56,708 bases of DNA from Verrucomicrobiota bacterium (GTDB taxonomy: Bacteria; Verrucomicrobiota; Verrucomicrobiia; Limisphaerales; UBA8199). Where the stretch lies: positions 1-56,708 of the forward strand of contig JAAYVL010000082.1 of NCBI GenBank assembly GCA_012517205.1, given 5' to 3'. Made by a program: the position numbers and the translations under genes. Below, in pieces: positions 41,879 to 50,034 of the stretch; positions within the stretch are counted from its first letter, which is position 1, and each line of letters opens with the position of its first letter. The notes under the pieces are model-generated. The model was not told the DNA's origin and ran no database searches. It saw only the letters and a list, made by a program, of their open reading frames with translations.

Positions 41879-41910
41879 TTCAGTCCCGAACGTTTTCGGG
41901 ATTCACTGAA
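41879..41910 (+). promoter_or_regulatory. Leader hairpin upstream of pnp
   Basis: TTCAGT (41879-41884) pairs with ACTGAA (41905-41910). Inside, CCCGAA (41885-41890) pairs with TTCGGG (41895-41900) around a CGTT tetraloop, with a bulge of four bases. No U-tract follows, so it is not an obvious terminator. Its position 31 bases before the pnp ATG recalls the RNase III-processed autoregulatory leader of E. coli pnp. Confidence 0.55.
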
Positions 41911-41941
41911 GTTCCTCGGCGGCGGCGGGAAGTAGAGTATT

Positions 41942-44263
41942 ATGTCAGAGAAAGTCATTGCCCCGGTGGGGGACAAACAGCTCATCATCGAAACGGGGAA
42001 ACTCGCCAAACAAGCCGACGGCGCGGTCAGCGTCCAGCTCGGGGAAACCATCGTCATCGTCGCGGCCGTGGCCGCCACCAAACCCAAACCCGGCCAGGAT
42101 TTCTTTCCGCTGACCGTGGATTACCGGGAAAAGGCCGCGGCGGCGGGCAAGTTCCCGGGCGGCTATTTCAAACGCGAAGGCCGCCCCACCGAAAAGGAAA
42201 TCCTCACCTCGCGGCTCATTGACCGCCCCATCCGCCCGCTCTTCCCCAAAGGCTGGTACAACGAAGTCCAGGTCCAAAGCATCGTCCTGAGCGCCGACGG
42301 CGACAACGACCCGGACATGCTGGCGGTCATCGGCGCCTCGACCGCCCTCATGGTCAGCGACATCCCCTGGGCGGGCCCGCTGGGCGCGGTCCGCGTGGGC
42401 CGCGTCAACGGCCAGTTCATCGCCAACCCCACCCACAGCCAGATGCTCGAAAGCGACCTGGACCTGGTCTATGTCGGCAACGAAACCGACCTCGTCATGT
42501 ATGAGGGGTCGGCCCGGGAAATCAGCGAGGCGGACTTTAACGCCGCGCTCAAGTTCGGCCACGAGGCCATTCAGCCGGCCATTGCCGTGCAGAAAGAGCT
42601 GGCCGCCCGCGTCGGCAAGCCCAAGCGCCAAATCACGCTCAATATCGTGCCCGAGGAAATCCTCCAGGAAGCCAAAACCCTGGCCGGCGACCGCATCATC
42701 GCGGCGCTGCTGACGCCCGGCAAACTGGCCCGCGAAGCCGCGGTCGCGGCCCTCACGGAGGAAGTGGGCCTGAAGCTGGTCGAAAAGTTTGGCGCGGAGC
42801 GGGTGACCGAGTTCGTGCTCAAGGACGCCTTCTATTACATCCAGAAGGAAGCCGTCCGCGGCCTGATCCTGCGGCAGGGCCGGCGCCTGGATGGCCGCGA
42901 CTTCGACACCGTCCGGCCCATCGTCAGCGAAGTGGGCCTCCTGCCGCGGGCGCACGGCTCGGCGCTGTTTCAGCGCGGCGAAACCCAGGCCATCACGCTC
43001 TGCACGCTGGGCACCGGGGAAGACGCGCAGGAATTTGACGCCTACACCGGCGGCGCCACCGAAAAGAAGTTCATCCTGCACTACAATTTCCCGAACTTCT
43101 CCGTCGGCGAAACCGGCCGCATCAGCGGCCCGGGCCGGCGCGAGATCGGGCACGGCGCCCTGGCCGAGCGGTCGCTCGAGCCCATGGTGCCCATCCAGAC
43201 CTATCCCTACTCCCTGCGCGTCACCTGCGAGATCATGGAATCCAATGGCTCTTCGTCCATGGCCTCCGTCTGCGGCGGGTGCCTGGCCTTGATGGATGCC
43301 GGCGTGCCGATCACCCGCCCCGTGGCCGGCATCAGCATCGGCTTATGCACCGAGTACGACTCCCAGGGCAAGCTCGCAAACTACAAGCTCCTGACCGACA
43401 TCATCGGCTGGGAGGACGCCTTCTGCGACATGGATTGCAAGATCGCCGGCACCGAGAAGGGCATCACGGGCTTCCAACTGGATCTCAAGCTGCCCGGCAT
43501 CCCCCACGCCCTGATGGCCGAGACGGTGGAAAAGGCGCGCGTGGCGCGCCTGCACGTGCTGGCCGAGATGGCCCGGACCCTGGCCGCCCCGCGGCCCGAG
43601 ATCAGCAAATACGCCCCGCGCATCACCACCCTCAAGATCAACCCCGAGAAGATCGGCCTGCTCATCGGCCCCGGCGGCAAGAACATCAAGAAACTGGTCG
43701 AGGAATCCGGCTGCGAAATCAACATCGAGGACGACGGCACCGTCAACATCTACTCGGTCTCCGCCGACGGGATGAAAATTGCCGTGGACGCCATCCAGGG
43801 CATGGTCGCCGAGGCCGAGGTCGGCAAGCTCTACCGCGGCAAGGTGGTCACCATCAAGGAGTTCGGCGCCTTCGTCGAGTTCCTGCCCGGCAAGGACGGC
43901 CTGGTCCACATTAGCGAACTGGCCAACTTCCGCGTCAAACAGGTCGAAGACATCGTCAAAATGGGCGATGAAATCTGGGTCAAGTGCCTCGGCGTGGACG
44001 AAAAAGGCCGCGTGCGCCTCTCGCGCCGCGCCGCCATGGCCGAACGCGACCAACAGATGGGCGGCGCTCCCGCCGACGGCGCGCCCGCCGCGGCGGACGG
44101 CGCGCCCGCTCCGGACGGCGACGCCGGCCGGTTCCCCGATGACGACGAAACCCACGGCGGCCCGCCGGAACACTCCGGCGGCGATCGGGACGGGCAGCAC
44201 GGCGGCGACCACGGTTCCCGCCGCAACCGGCGCGGCCGGCGCGGCCGGCGCGACCGGCGCTAA
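41942..44263 (+). CDS. pnp: Polyribonucleotide nucleotidyltransferase (PNPase)
   Basis: 773 residues. Two RNase PH domains (about 10-225 and 310-550) flank an all-helical linker. [20 protein letters not shown] and [14 protein letters not shown] are the RNA/phosphate-binding signatures of the first and second domain. The KH domain ([20 protein letters not shown], about 560-620) carries the GxxG-type loop IGPGG. The S1 domain follows ([20 protein letters not shown], about 625-700). The tail (700-773) is Ala/Pro/Asp-rich and ends in [13 protein letters not shown], a likely disordered RNA-binding end not found in E. coli. It degrades RNA 3' to 5' by phosphorolysis. It is probably co-transcribed with rpsO. 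Confidence 0.97.
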   Translation: MSEKVIAPVGDKQLIIETGKLAKQADGAVSVQLGETIVIVAAVAATKPKPGQDFFPLTVDYREKAAAAGKFPGGYFKREGRPTEKEILTSRLIDRPIRPLFPKGWYNEVQVQSIVLSADGDNDPDMLAVIGASTALMVSDIPWAGPLGAVRVGRVNGQFIANPTHSQMLESDLDLVYVGNETDLVMYEGSAREISEADFNAALKFGHEAIQPAIAVQKELAARVGKPKRQITLNIVPEEILQEAKTLAGDRIIAALLTPGKLAREAAVAALTEEVGLKLVEKFGAERVTEFVLKDAFYYIQKEAVRGLILRQGRRLDGRDFDTVRPIVSEVGLLPRAHGSALFQRGETQAITLCTLGTGEDAQEFDAYTGGATEKKFILHYNFPNFSVGETGRISGPGRREIGHGALAERSLEPMVPIQTYPYSLRVTCEIMESNGSSSMASVCGGCLALMDAGVPITRPVAGISIGLCTEYDSQGKLANYKLLTDIIGWEDAFCDMDCKIAGTEKGITGFQLDLKLPGIPHALMAETVEKARVARLHVLAEMARTLAAPRPEISKYAPRITTLKINPEKIGLLIGPGGKNIKKLVEESGCEINIEDDGTVNIYSVSADGMKIAVDAIQGMVAEAEVGKLYRGKVVTIKEFGAFVEFLPGKDGLVHISELANFRVKQVEDIVKMGDEIWVKCLGVDEKGRVRLSRRAAMAERDQQMGGAPADGAPAAADGAPAPDGDAGRFPDDDETHGGPPEHSGGDRDGQHGGDHGSRRNRRGRRGRRDRR

Positions 44264-44287
44264 TCCTCTTCCCCCCGCCCGGGCGTC

Positions 44288-44304
44288 CCGCCCCGGCGGG
44301 GCGG
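44288..44304. terminator. GC hairpin in the pnp/helicase convergent gap
   Basis: CCGCCCC (44288-44294) and GGGGCGG (44298-44304) form a perfect seven-pair stem in the 69-bp gap between convergent genes. There is no U-tract on either strand, so terminator function is only suggested by position. Confidence 0.3.
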
Positions 44305-44332
44305 CGGTCTCCCGGGGCTTCCGGCGGCCGCG

Positions 44333-46873
44333 TTAATGCCGCCGCAGCAGGAGCCGGTGATCCACGCGCCGGGTCTGGTGGGGCTCCAGCGGCGGCAGGT
44401 CCGTGAGCGTGGGCGACTCGGTTTCATTGAGGACGCTCCGGGCCAGGACCTGCAGCGCGCGCCACCGCGGCCATTCCAGGTCGGGGGCGTGCGTAATCTG
44501 CCGCAGCAGGCTGCGCCACTCGATAATCATCCGGTCAATATCGCCGGCCCCCAGCACCTCCGTAATCCAGCCCTGCTTGCTCGCCGGGTTCCGGTGCACC
44601 GCGGCCACGATCTGCTCCGCCCCCGCGCCGTAATTGGGCGGCACCCCGTTCTCGAGGTAGCCCGGAATGCTCTGCAGCCCATACCGCGCGTGGCACACCT
44701 GCCCCAGCCGCCCGCCCCAGCGATTCACCTCCTCGCCGGCGAACCGGAACCCCGCCGCCAGGTTGGCCAGGTCATAGATCAACTCGTCCAGTGCATAGGT
44801 TTCATCTTCCAGCGCCGCGGCAATGGCCAGGCCGTCCCCCTGGGTGAAGGCGCTCACCACCCGCCCGCGCAGCGTGGGCACACCCGTGGCATCCACCAGC
44901 CCCAGCCGCCGCCAGAGCAGCGCGGCGCCCGTGCGGGTGGGCAGTTGGCGGCACACCGCCACCAGCGCGCAGCGGGCGCAGTCGGCGGGGAGCACCTCGC
45001 GCTCCGGCGGCCGCCAAAGCGCGACGCCATGCCGATCCACCGGCACCCGCAGGGTCAGCTCGGCCAGGCTGACCAGGGCCAGGATGCGCCGCTCCTGCTC
45101 CCGGAGCGCGACGACCGGCGTCCGCTGCTGCGCCAGCTTTTCTTTCACCAGGGGAACCAGCTTCCCCTCCCACACCTCCGCCGCCACCTGCCGCCCGTGC
45201 CAGTTGGTCAGACGGCGAATCCACTTGGCCAGCAGGACGCGCCCGGAACCCAGCCGGTCGGCGATGGTCACGGCGCGGCCGTACGTCCGGCCCTGCGCGT
45301 CCTCCGCGAGAACGCACAGGCTGCCCGTGCCAACCTTTTCGAGGGCCGCGGGCGTGAGCAGGGCCGGCGTCAGGACGGGCGGCCCGGGCGGGGAGGCATC
45401 GGCCGGCGGCGGCGCGGCGGCCTCCGGCGGCGCGCCCTCCGTCCGCCGCATCACCCACACCTCCCGCACCGGCACCGGCACCGGCGCCGGATAAGTTTCC
45501 CATTCCCCCCGGCTGTTGCGCATCTCGCGCACGCGCTTGCGGACATGACGCGCCCGCTCGGCGTCCGTCTGCAGGCCGCAAGGCGCCTCCGGGTGGCGCA
45601 GGGATTCCTCCACGCCCAGGACAATCGGCTTGATGGTGAAGAGCCGTTCCTGGGCGCGGACGGCTTCGCGGAACGGGTTGCGGCCCTGCTGGGCGGCGGT
45701 GGTCATCAGCCCCAGCAGCGCCGCCCAGTCCACCGCGCCGCTGCGCGCCAGATGGCACGGATGCGCGTCCAGCAGGCGCAGTTCATTGGCGCTGATCAGG
45801 ACGTAGCCCGTCTCGTCCAGGCCCCGCCGCCCGGCGCGGCCGAACATTTGCAGCAACTCATCCGGCTGGATGAGCTGCTCCGCTTCGTCGCGGCGGTAGG
45901 ACTCGGCGGCCAGCGCGACGCTGCGCAGCGAGAAATTAATGCCGGCGGCCAGGCCCATGGTGGCCACCACCACCCGCAGTTGGCCGGCCTTGGCCAGCGG
46001 CTCGATGACCCCCGCCCGCGCGCCATAGCTCAAGCCGCTGTGATGGTACGTGACGCGGCTTTTGAGCAGCCGGGCCAGGGGGTCGCCCACCAGCAGTTTC
46101 TGCCCGGCGCTGAGCGGGAGCGGGTTGGGGTTGGGCAGTTGCCGCGCCAGCTCGCCCGCCATGGCTTCGGCGGCCTGCCGCCGCGGCGCAAAGATCAGGA
46201 TGGGCCCCAGGTCTTCCGCCAGCGCCTTGGCCACCAGCCGCGGCCAGTAGCCGCGAATCTCGCTGGGCACCTGGTAGCTCAGTTGGTTGGCATAGACCTC
46301 CTCCTGCGGCACCGGGCGCTGATCGGAGCGCACCAGGAGCGCCTGGCGCCCCAGCCGGCGCAGCCACTTGACCACATCCTGCGGATTGCCCACGCTGCCG
46401 CTGAGCAGCAGCAACTGCGTCTGCGGCGGCGCCAGGGCAATGGCCAGCTCGTAGTTCAGCCCCCGATCCAGATCGCTCAGCATCTGGTACTCATCCACCA
46501 CCAGCAGCACCGGCCCCTCCCCCCGGATCAAACGATTCTTCTGCGTCTCGAGGGTGGCCACCACCACGGGCGCGCCCAGGTTCTCCGCCAGGTCGCCGGT
46601 GGCTATCCCCACATCCCAACCCTGCCCCCGCCATTCCGCCAGCTTGTCGTTGGCCAGCGCGCGCGTCGGCACGGTATAAATCGCCTGCCCGCGGTTCCTG
46701 CCCTGGTTGGACCACAACTCGAAGATCAGCGTCTTGCCCGCGCCGGTGGGCGCCTGAACAACCACATCCTGGCCGTCACGCAGGGCGGCGACCGCCTGTT
46801 GCTGCCAAAGATCCGGAACCAGGACCTGGTTGAGCGCCGGCAGTTCGATCGGTTGTCCAAAGAACGTTGCCAC
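44333..46873 (-). CDS. Ski2-like DEAD/DEAH-box helicase
   Basis: 846 residues from a GTG at 46873. Sequence upstream of it in the same frame is Arg/Gly-rich and unlike protein, and no ATG follows for about 160 codons. Q-like motif LVPDLWQQQAVAALRDG, Walker A APTGAGKT (about 38-45) and DEYQ as motif II are visible, as is LSGS where SAT is usual. Motif V-VI elements are VVVATMGLAAGINF and QMFGRAGRRGLDETGY, where GRAGRRG is characteristic of Ski2/Brr2-like enzymes. The C-terminal half (about 480-846) is unique, with a four-Cys segment (CARCALVAVC) that may bind zinc or Fe-S. Substrate RNA or DNA is not known. Confidence 0.85.
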   Translation of the reverse strand: MATFFGQPIELPALNQVLVPDLWQQQAVAALRDGQDVVVQAPTGAGKTLIFELWSNQGRNRGQAIYTVPTRALANDKLAEWRGQGWDVGIATGDLAENLGAPVVVATLETQKNRLIRGEGPVLLVVDEYQMLSDLDRGLNYELAIALAPPQTQLLLLSGSVGNPQDVVKWLRRLGRQALLVRSDQRPVPQEEVYANQLSYQVPSEIRGYWPRLVAKALAEDLGPILIFAPRRQAAEAMAGELARQLPNPNPLPLSAGQKLLVGDPLARLLKSRVTYHHSGLSYGARAGVIEPLAKAGQLRVVVATMGLAAGINFSLRSVALAAESYRRDEAEQLIQPDELLQMFGRAGRRGLDETGYVLISANELRLLDAHPCHLARSGAVDWAALLGLMTTAAQQGRNPFREAVRAQERLFTIKPIVLGVEESLRHPEAPCGLQTDAERARHVRKRVREMRNSRGEWETYPAPVPVPVREVWVMRRTEGAPPEAAAPPPADASPPGPPVLTPALLTPAALEKVGTGSLCVLAEDAQGRTYGRAVTIADRLGSGRVLLAKWIRRLTNWHGRQVAAEVWEGKLVPLVKEKLAQQRTPVVALREQERRILALVSLAELTLRVPVDRHGVALWRPPEREVLPADCARCALVAVCRQLPTRTGAALLWRRLGLVDATGVPTLRGRVVSAFTQGDGLAIAAALEDETYALDELIYDLANLAAGFRFAGEEVNRWGGRLGQVCHARYGLQSIPGYLENGVPPNYGAGAEQIVAAVHRNPASKQGWITEVLGAGDIDRMIIEWRSLLRQITHAPDLEWPRWRALQVLARSVLNETESPTLTDLPPLEPHQTRRVDHRLLLRRH

Positions 46874-47203
46874 ATCCGTAAGATACCTGACTCTGCCCGT
46901 TCGGAAACCTGTAAAACACCGACGCCACCCCCGGCCCCCACGGCCACGACCCTTGCCGGCAACCCCAAACCGGAAGAAGGAACACCTCAGCGAGCATGGC
47001 CTTGGAAGCGCCGGAAAGTGGAAAGGAGCCAGGCCGCCCCCCTGCCCGGCCAAAGCGGAACCGGCAGCCGCCCGGCGGGGTCCAAGCCCGGACGGCCTTT
47101 GCGCCGGGCAGGCAACACCTCCGGCAGAATCAAAACCAGCCAGGACCGCGCATTTGGAACGGGGATAATACAATTATCCGCTTCCTCCCTCCTCCCATAA
47201 AAC

Positions 47204-47220
47204 TGTCCAATTATTGGACA
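47204..47220 (+). repeat. TGTCCAATTATTGGACA palindrome (composite element copy 3)
   Basis: A perfect palindrome except for the central base, extended to AACTGTCC...GGACAGTT (47201-47223). It lies 88 bp before the 36-nt arms of hairpin copy 3. It is part of the 894-bp gene-free stretch 46874-47767. From 46874 to 47200 I see only the upstream region of the helicase. Confidence 0.75.
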
Positions 47221-47303
47221 GTTCCCAACTTTCGATCCCACAAATCAATCCTCCCGTCATTTTCAAGCTAACTGCCGCCATTCCAGGCTTATCCGTAGCT
47301 ACC

Positions 47304-47407
47304 AGCAAGCCGTGTACAAGGGGTGTACAAGGGATGCCCACCGGATGATCAACGTTAAATCCTATGTGCATCCGGTGAGCATCCCTTGTACACCCCTTGT
47401 ACACGGC
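47304..47407 (+). repeat. Long inverted repeat of 11-bp units, composite element copy 3
   Basis: Arms 47309-47344 and 47372-47407 (36 nt each) differ at one position (C against A). The loop is again 27 nt, and ATG/CAT at its edges can add three pairs. Units are GTGTACAAGGG twice and ATGCCCACCGG or ATGCTCACCGG, and a fourth unit ATGCACATAGG is readable on the minus strand of the right arm. Left flank AGCAAGCC parallels AACAGGCC and CAATAGGCC of the other copies. Confidence 0.85.
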
Positions 47408-47451
47408 GCTTTGGGATGGGGGGAGAACGCCATTGGGAAGCTGGCGCTGGC

Positions 47452-47476
47452 GGGGGATTGCGGGGTTGGGGTCTGG
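47452..47476 (+). other. G-tract array beside composite element copy 3
   Basis: GGGGG-ATTGC-GGGG-TT-GGGG-TCT-GGG fits a G-quadruplex pattern. It is placed on the same side of the hairpin as the array in copy 1. Between here and 47730 the sequence is G-rich with no recognised feature. Confidence 0.45.
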
Positions 47477-47730
47477 GATGGCTGCATGACGGAGGTTGGG
47501 TAATGGTTTGCCGATTGGCGGGTTCGGGGCGAGCGGGGGTGTGGTCATGGCGCGGGCGAAACCGGGCGGGGCGCGGGCCGCAGGCGCGGGGAAGGTTTTG
47601 CGGCGGGGCGGGTTCCGTGTGGGCGCGCCTGGGCGGCGCCGAAGGTCGGGCAGGAGCGTGGGGGTGGCGGGGGAGGATCGCGGGCGGGGATTTGCTTTTG
47701 CGGGAGGCTTGATTGCGCCGGATAAGGGGT

Positions 47731-47759
47731 TTGACTTGTCTGGTTGGCAATCTTAGATT
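47731..47759 (+). promoter_or_regulatory. Sigma-70-type promoter, apparently giving a leaderless transcript
   Basis: TTGACT (47731-47736), 17-bp spacer, TAGATT (47754-47759). The expected start, about seven bases further, coincides with the ATG at 47768, leaving no room for a Shine-Dalgarno sequence. Confidence 0.7.
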
Positions 47760-47767
47760 TTGCACAC

Positions 47768-48832
47768 ATGTTTGCCGTTGATTCCAAAGCGGTCTGTGCC
47801 CCAACTGCTGCCGTGTTCCAGGCGGAATTGCCCGGTGATTGGAAGCAGATTATCCGTCCCGTGGAGCCGTTTCTGGCCGCGGTGGGGCAACGGCTGACCC
47901 AGCAGGTTGCCGCGTTTGATTCGCATCTCTCCGGCTATGCCCACTACGCGCTCAATGGCCAGGGCAAACATTTGCGGGCGGCGCTGGTGGCCCTGACGGG
48001 CCGGGCGCTGGGCAAGGTCACGGACGACCATGTGACGGTGGCGGCGATTATTGAATTGGTTCACCTGGCCACCCTGGTGCATGACGATGTGATTGATGAG
48101 GCGGAGATGCGCCGCGGGCAGCCGACGCTGGCCGCGCACTGGGATAACGAGCGCGCCGTCCTGTTCGGGGATTGCCTGTTTGCGCACGCCTTGAAGCTGG
48201 CCGCGGATTTTCCCACGCCCGAGATTTGCCGCGCGGTGGCGTCGGCCACCAATACGGTGTGCTCGGGGGAACTCCTGCAAATCCAGCACCGGCGGGATTT
48301 CCGCCTGGGCCGCGCGGGGTATTTCAAGGTGCTGGAGATGAAGACGGCCGAGCTGTTCGCGCTGGCTTGCGAGCTGAGCGCCCGGCTGAGCGGCGTCGGC
48401 GGGGAGCCGCAGGCGGCCTTGCGCCGGTTTGGCCTCGCCCTGGGCACGGCCTACCAGGTGTATGATGATTGCGTGGATTTGTTCGGATCGGAAACGCCGG
48501 CCGGCAAGGATTTGGGCCGGGATCTGGCCAAGGGCAAGCTGACGCTGCCGGTGCTGCTGGTCTGGGAGCGCGCGAACGCGGCCGACCGCAAGCTGTTGCA
48601 GGGCCTGGTCGAAGCCTGGCAGGCGGGCGCGATTGATCGCCTGGCGGCGCTGCTCGCCCGCTACCAGGCCTTCCCGGCGTCCCTCGAAGTTTTCCATCAG
48701 TATCTGGAAACCGCGCGCCAGGCGTTGCAGGTTTTGCCGGCTGCCACCCCGCGTGACAGCTTGCTGGCGCTTGCGGATTACCTGGGGCAGCAGGCCGAGG
48801 GGTTGCGACCGGCGCCGGCGCGCGGTCTATGA
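47768..48832 (+). CDS. Polyprenyl diphosphate synthase (trans-isoprenyl)
   Basis: 354 residues from ATG 47768. The first Asp-rich motif is D106-D107-V-I-D110 (HDDVIDE), followed by RRGQPTLAAHW. The second is D233-D234-C-V-D237 (YDDCVDLFG), with the downstream KDLGRDLAKGKLTLP. GKHLRAALVAL at about 67-77 contains the IPP-binding Lys/Arg. It condenses IPP units onto an allylic diphosphate to make a long-chain prenyl for quinones. The chain length is not readable. Its TGA overlaps the sigma factor ATG (ATGA), an unusual partnership. The promoter implies a leaderless mRNA. Confidence 0.9.
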   Translation: MFAVDSKAVCAPTAAVFQAELPGDWKQIIRPVEPFLAAVGQRLTQQVAAFDSHLSGYAHYALNGQGKHLRAALVALTGRALGKVTDDHVTVAAIIELVHLATLVHDDVIDEAEMRRGQPTLAAHWDNERAVLFGDCLFAHALKLAADFPTPEICRAVASATNTVCSGELLQIQHRRDFRLGRAGYFKVLEMKTAELFALACELSARLSGVGGEPQAALRRFGLALGTAYQVYDDCVDLFGSETPAGKDLGRDLAKGKLTLPVLLVWERANAADRKLLQGLVEAWQAGAIDRLAALLARYQAFPASLEVFHQYLETARQALQVLPAATPRDSLLALADYLGQQAEGLRPAPARGL

Positions 48833-49485
48833 TTATGGCGGAACCGGCCAGCCGCAAAGCGCCCCCGCCGGCCCGCGAGCCGGACGGCAAGCCGGCCGCG
48901 CTGCCGGAACTCACCCCGGACCAGGAGCTGGCGCTGGTGACGCGGGCGCGACGGGGCGACTTGAAGGCGTATGATGAGTTGGTGCGCCGGCATCAGGAGC
49001 GCATTTACGCCACCATCTACCACATGACCGCCAATCATGAGGACGCCAACGACCTGGCGCAGGAAACCTTTATCAAAGCCTTTCAGGTCCTGGGCTCGTT
49101 CCGGGGCGGCTCCAGTTTTTACACCTGGATCTACCGCATCGCGGTCAACAAGACGCTGAACTTTCTCAAGCAGCGGAAGCATCAATCCCAGATGAGCCTG
49201 GATGATCTGGATTTCAACGCGGAGAACGATCCCGACCTGGTCGCGTTGATTTCCGAGAAGACGCCGCGGCGCGAGGCGGGGCTGGCGGAGCTGCAGGAAA
49301 AATTGAACGCGGCCCTGCAGAAGTTGTCAGAACCACATAGATTGGTAGTGACGCTGCACGATGTGCAGGGCCTATCGCATGAAGAGATTGCCAAAATTAT
49401 GGATTGCCACGTCGGCACGGTGCGGTCTCGCTTGTTTTACGCCCGGCAGCAGTTGCAAGCGCTGTTGGCGGATTATTTGAGTTGA
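48829..49485 (+). CDS. ECF-type RNA polymerase sigma factor
   Basis: 218 residues. A Pro/Ala-rich N-terminal extension (about 1-30) precedes region 2: YDELVRRHQERIYATIYHMT and DLAQETFIKAF, which melts the -10 element. The linker is variable (about 115-150). Region 4 near the C-terminus (LHDVQGLSHEEIAKIMDCHVGTVRSRLFYARQQL) has a clear helix-turn-helix for -35 recognition. It resembles the RpoE/SigW group. It is translationally coupled to the prenyl synthase by ATGA and followed two bases later by a putative anti-sigma gene. Confidence 0.92.
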   Translation: MIMAEPASRKAPPPAREPDGKPAALPELTPDQELALVTRARRGDLKAYDELVRRHQERIYATIYHMTANHEDANDLAQETFIKAFQVLGSFRGGSSFYTWIYRIAVNKTLNFLKQRKHQSQMSLDDLDFNAENDPDLVALISEKTPRREAGLAELQEKLNAALQKLSEPHRLVVTLHDVQGLSHEEIAKIMDCHVGTVRSRLFYARQQLQALLADYLS

Positions 49486-49487
49486 GT

Positions 49488-50003
49488 ATGAGTCAGGACA
49501 CCCAAAACTTTGAGCCGTTGCGCCGGTTGCTGGCCCTCAAGCGCTATGAGCAGCCGCCGCCGGGCTATTTCCAGGACTTCTCCCAGCAGGTGATCATTCG
49601 CATCCGGTCGGGCGAGCGCGGCGAGGAATCCGCGTTCATCGAGCGGTTGCTGTGGGAGGCTCCCTGGCTGCGGCGCATTTGGGCGGCCCTGGAAGCCCGG
49701 CCCATCCTGGCCGGGGTCTCCGGTGTGGCGGTCTGCGCTTTGCTGCTGGCGGGCATGATCTACTCCGATAAGACGGAGGTCACGAATTTTGCTTTGATCC
49801 CCGTGGCGGAAACGGCGGCGGATGGAGCGGCCCTGGCGACGAATACCATGGGCGGGCACCCGTTCCTGACCGGGGCCGGGACGCTGGCGGAAAGGCCGGA
49901 TGCGAACCCGTTGACGGCCATGCCGGCTGAGGGAGCGTTTTTGGGAGACCTGACGCAGCTGCGGGCGCAGCCGGCCAGCTTTAACTTTTCGGGCGGGAAC
50001 TGA
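49488..50003 (+). CDS. Putative anti-sigma factor, single-pass membrane protein
   Basis: 171 residues. An N-terminal cytoplasmic part (about 1-75; LRRLLALKRYEQPPPGYFQDFSQQV) is followed by one membrane helix (PILAGVSGVAVCALLLAGMIY, about 71-91). A C-terminal extracytoplasmic region is low in charge and Ala/Gly-rich. No zinc-binding His-Cys anti-sigma motif is present. The role is inferred from its place immediately after an ECF sigma gene (two-base gap), the usual arrangement for membrane-bound anti-sigma factors. It is convergent with the CvpA-like gene. Confidence 0.55.
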   Translation: MSQDTQNFEPLRRLLALKRYEQPPPGYFQDFSQQVIIRIRSGERGEESAFIERLLWEAPWLRRIWAALEARPILAGVSGVAVCALLLAGMIYSDKTEVTNFALIPVAETAADGAALATNTMGGHPFLTGAGTLAERPDANPLTAMPAEGAFLGDLTQLRAQPASFNFSGGN

Positions 50004-50034
50004 GCCGCGGGATTAACGCGGGCTCAGTGCGGGA

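Noticed and set aside
47012-47173. ATG start at 47173 for the helicase
   Set aside because: The extra 100 residues are Arg/Gly/Pro-rich and lack helicase similarity; a GTG just before the conserved core fits better.
44336-47200. 954-codon open frame antisense to the helicase
   Set aside because: No recognisable motif and His/Gln/Arg-rich composition; the minus strand carries all helicase motifs.
2858-47407. The three hairpin repeats as CRISPR or tandem array
   Set aside because: Copies are 20-25 kb apart, internally palindromic over 100 bp, with no regular spacers and no cas genes.
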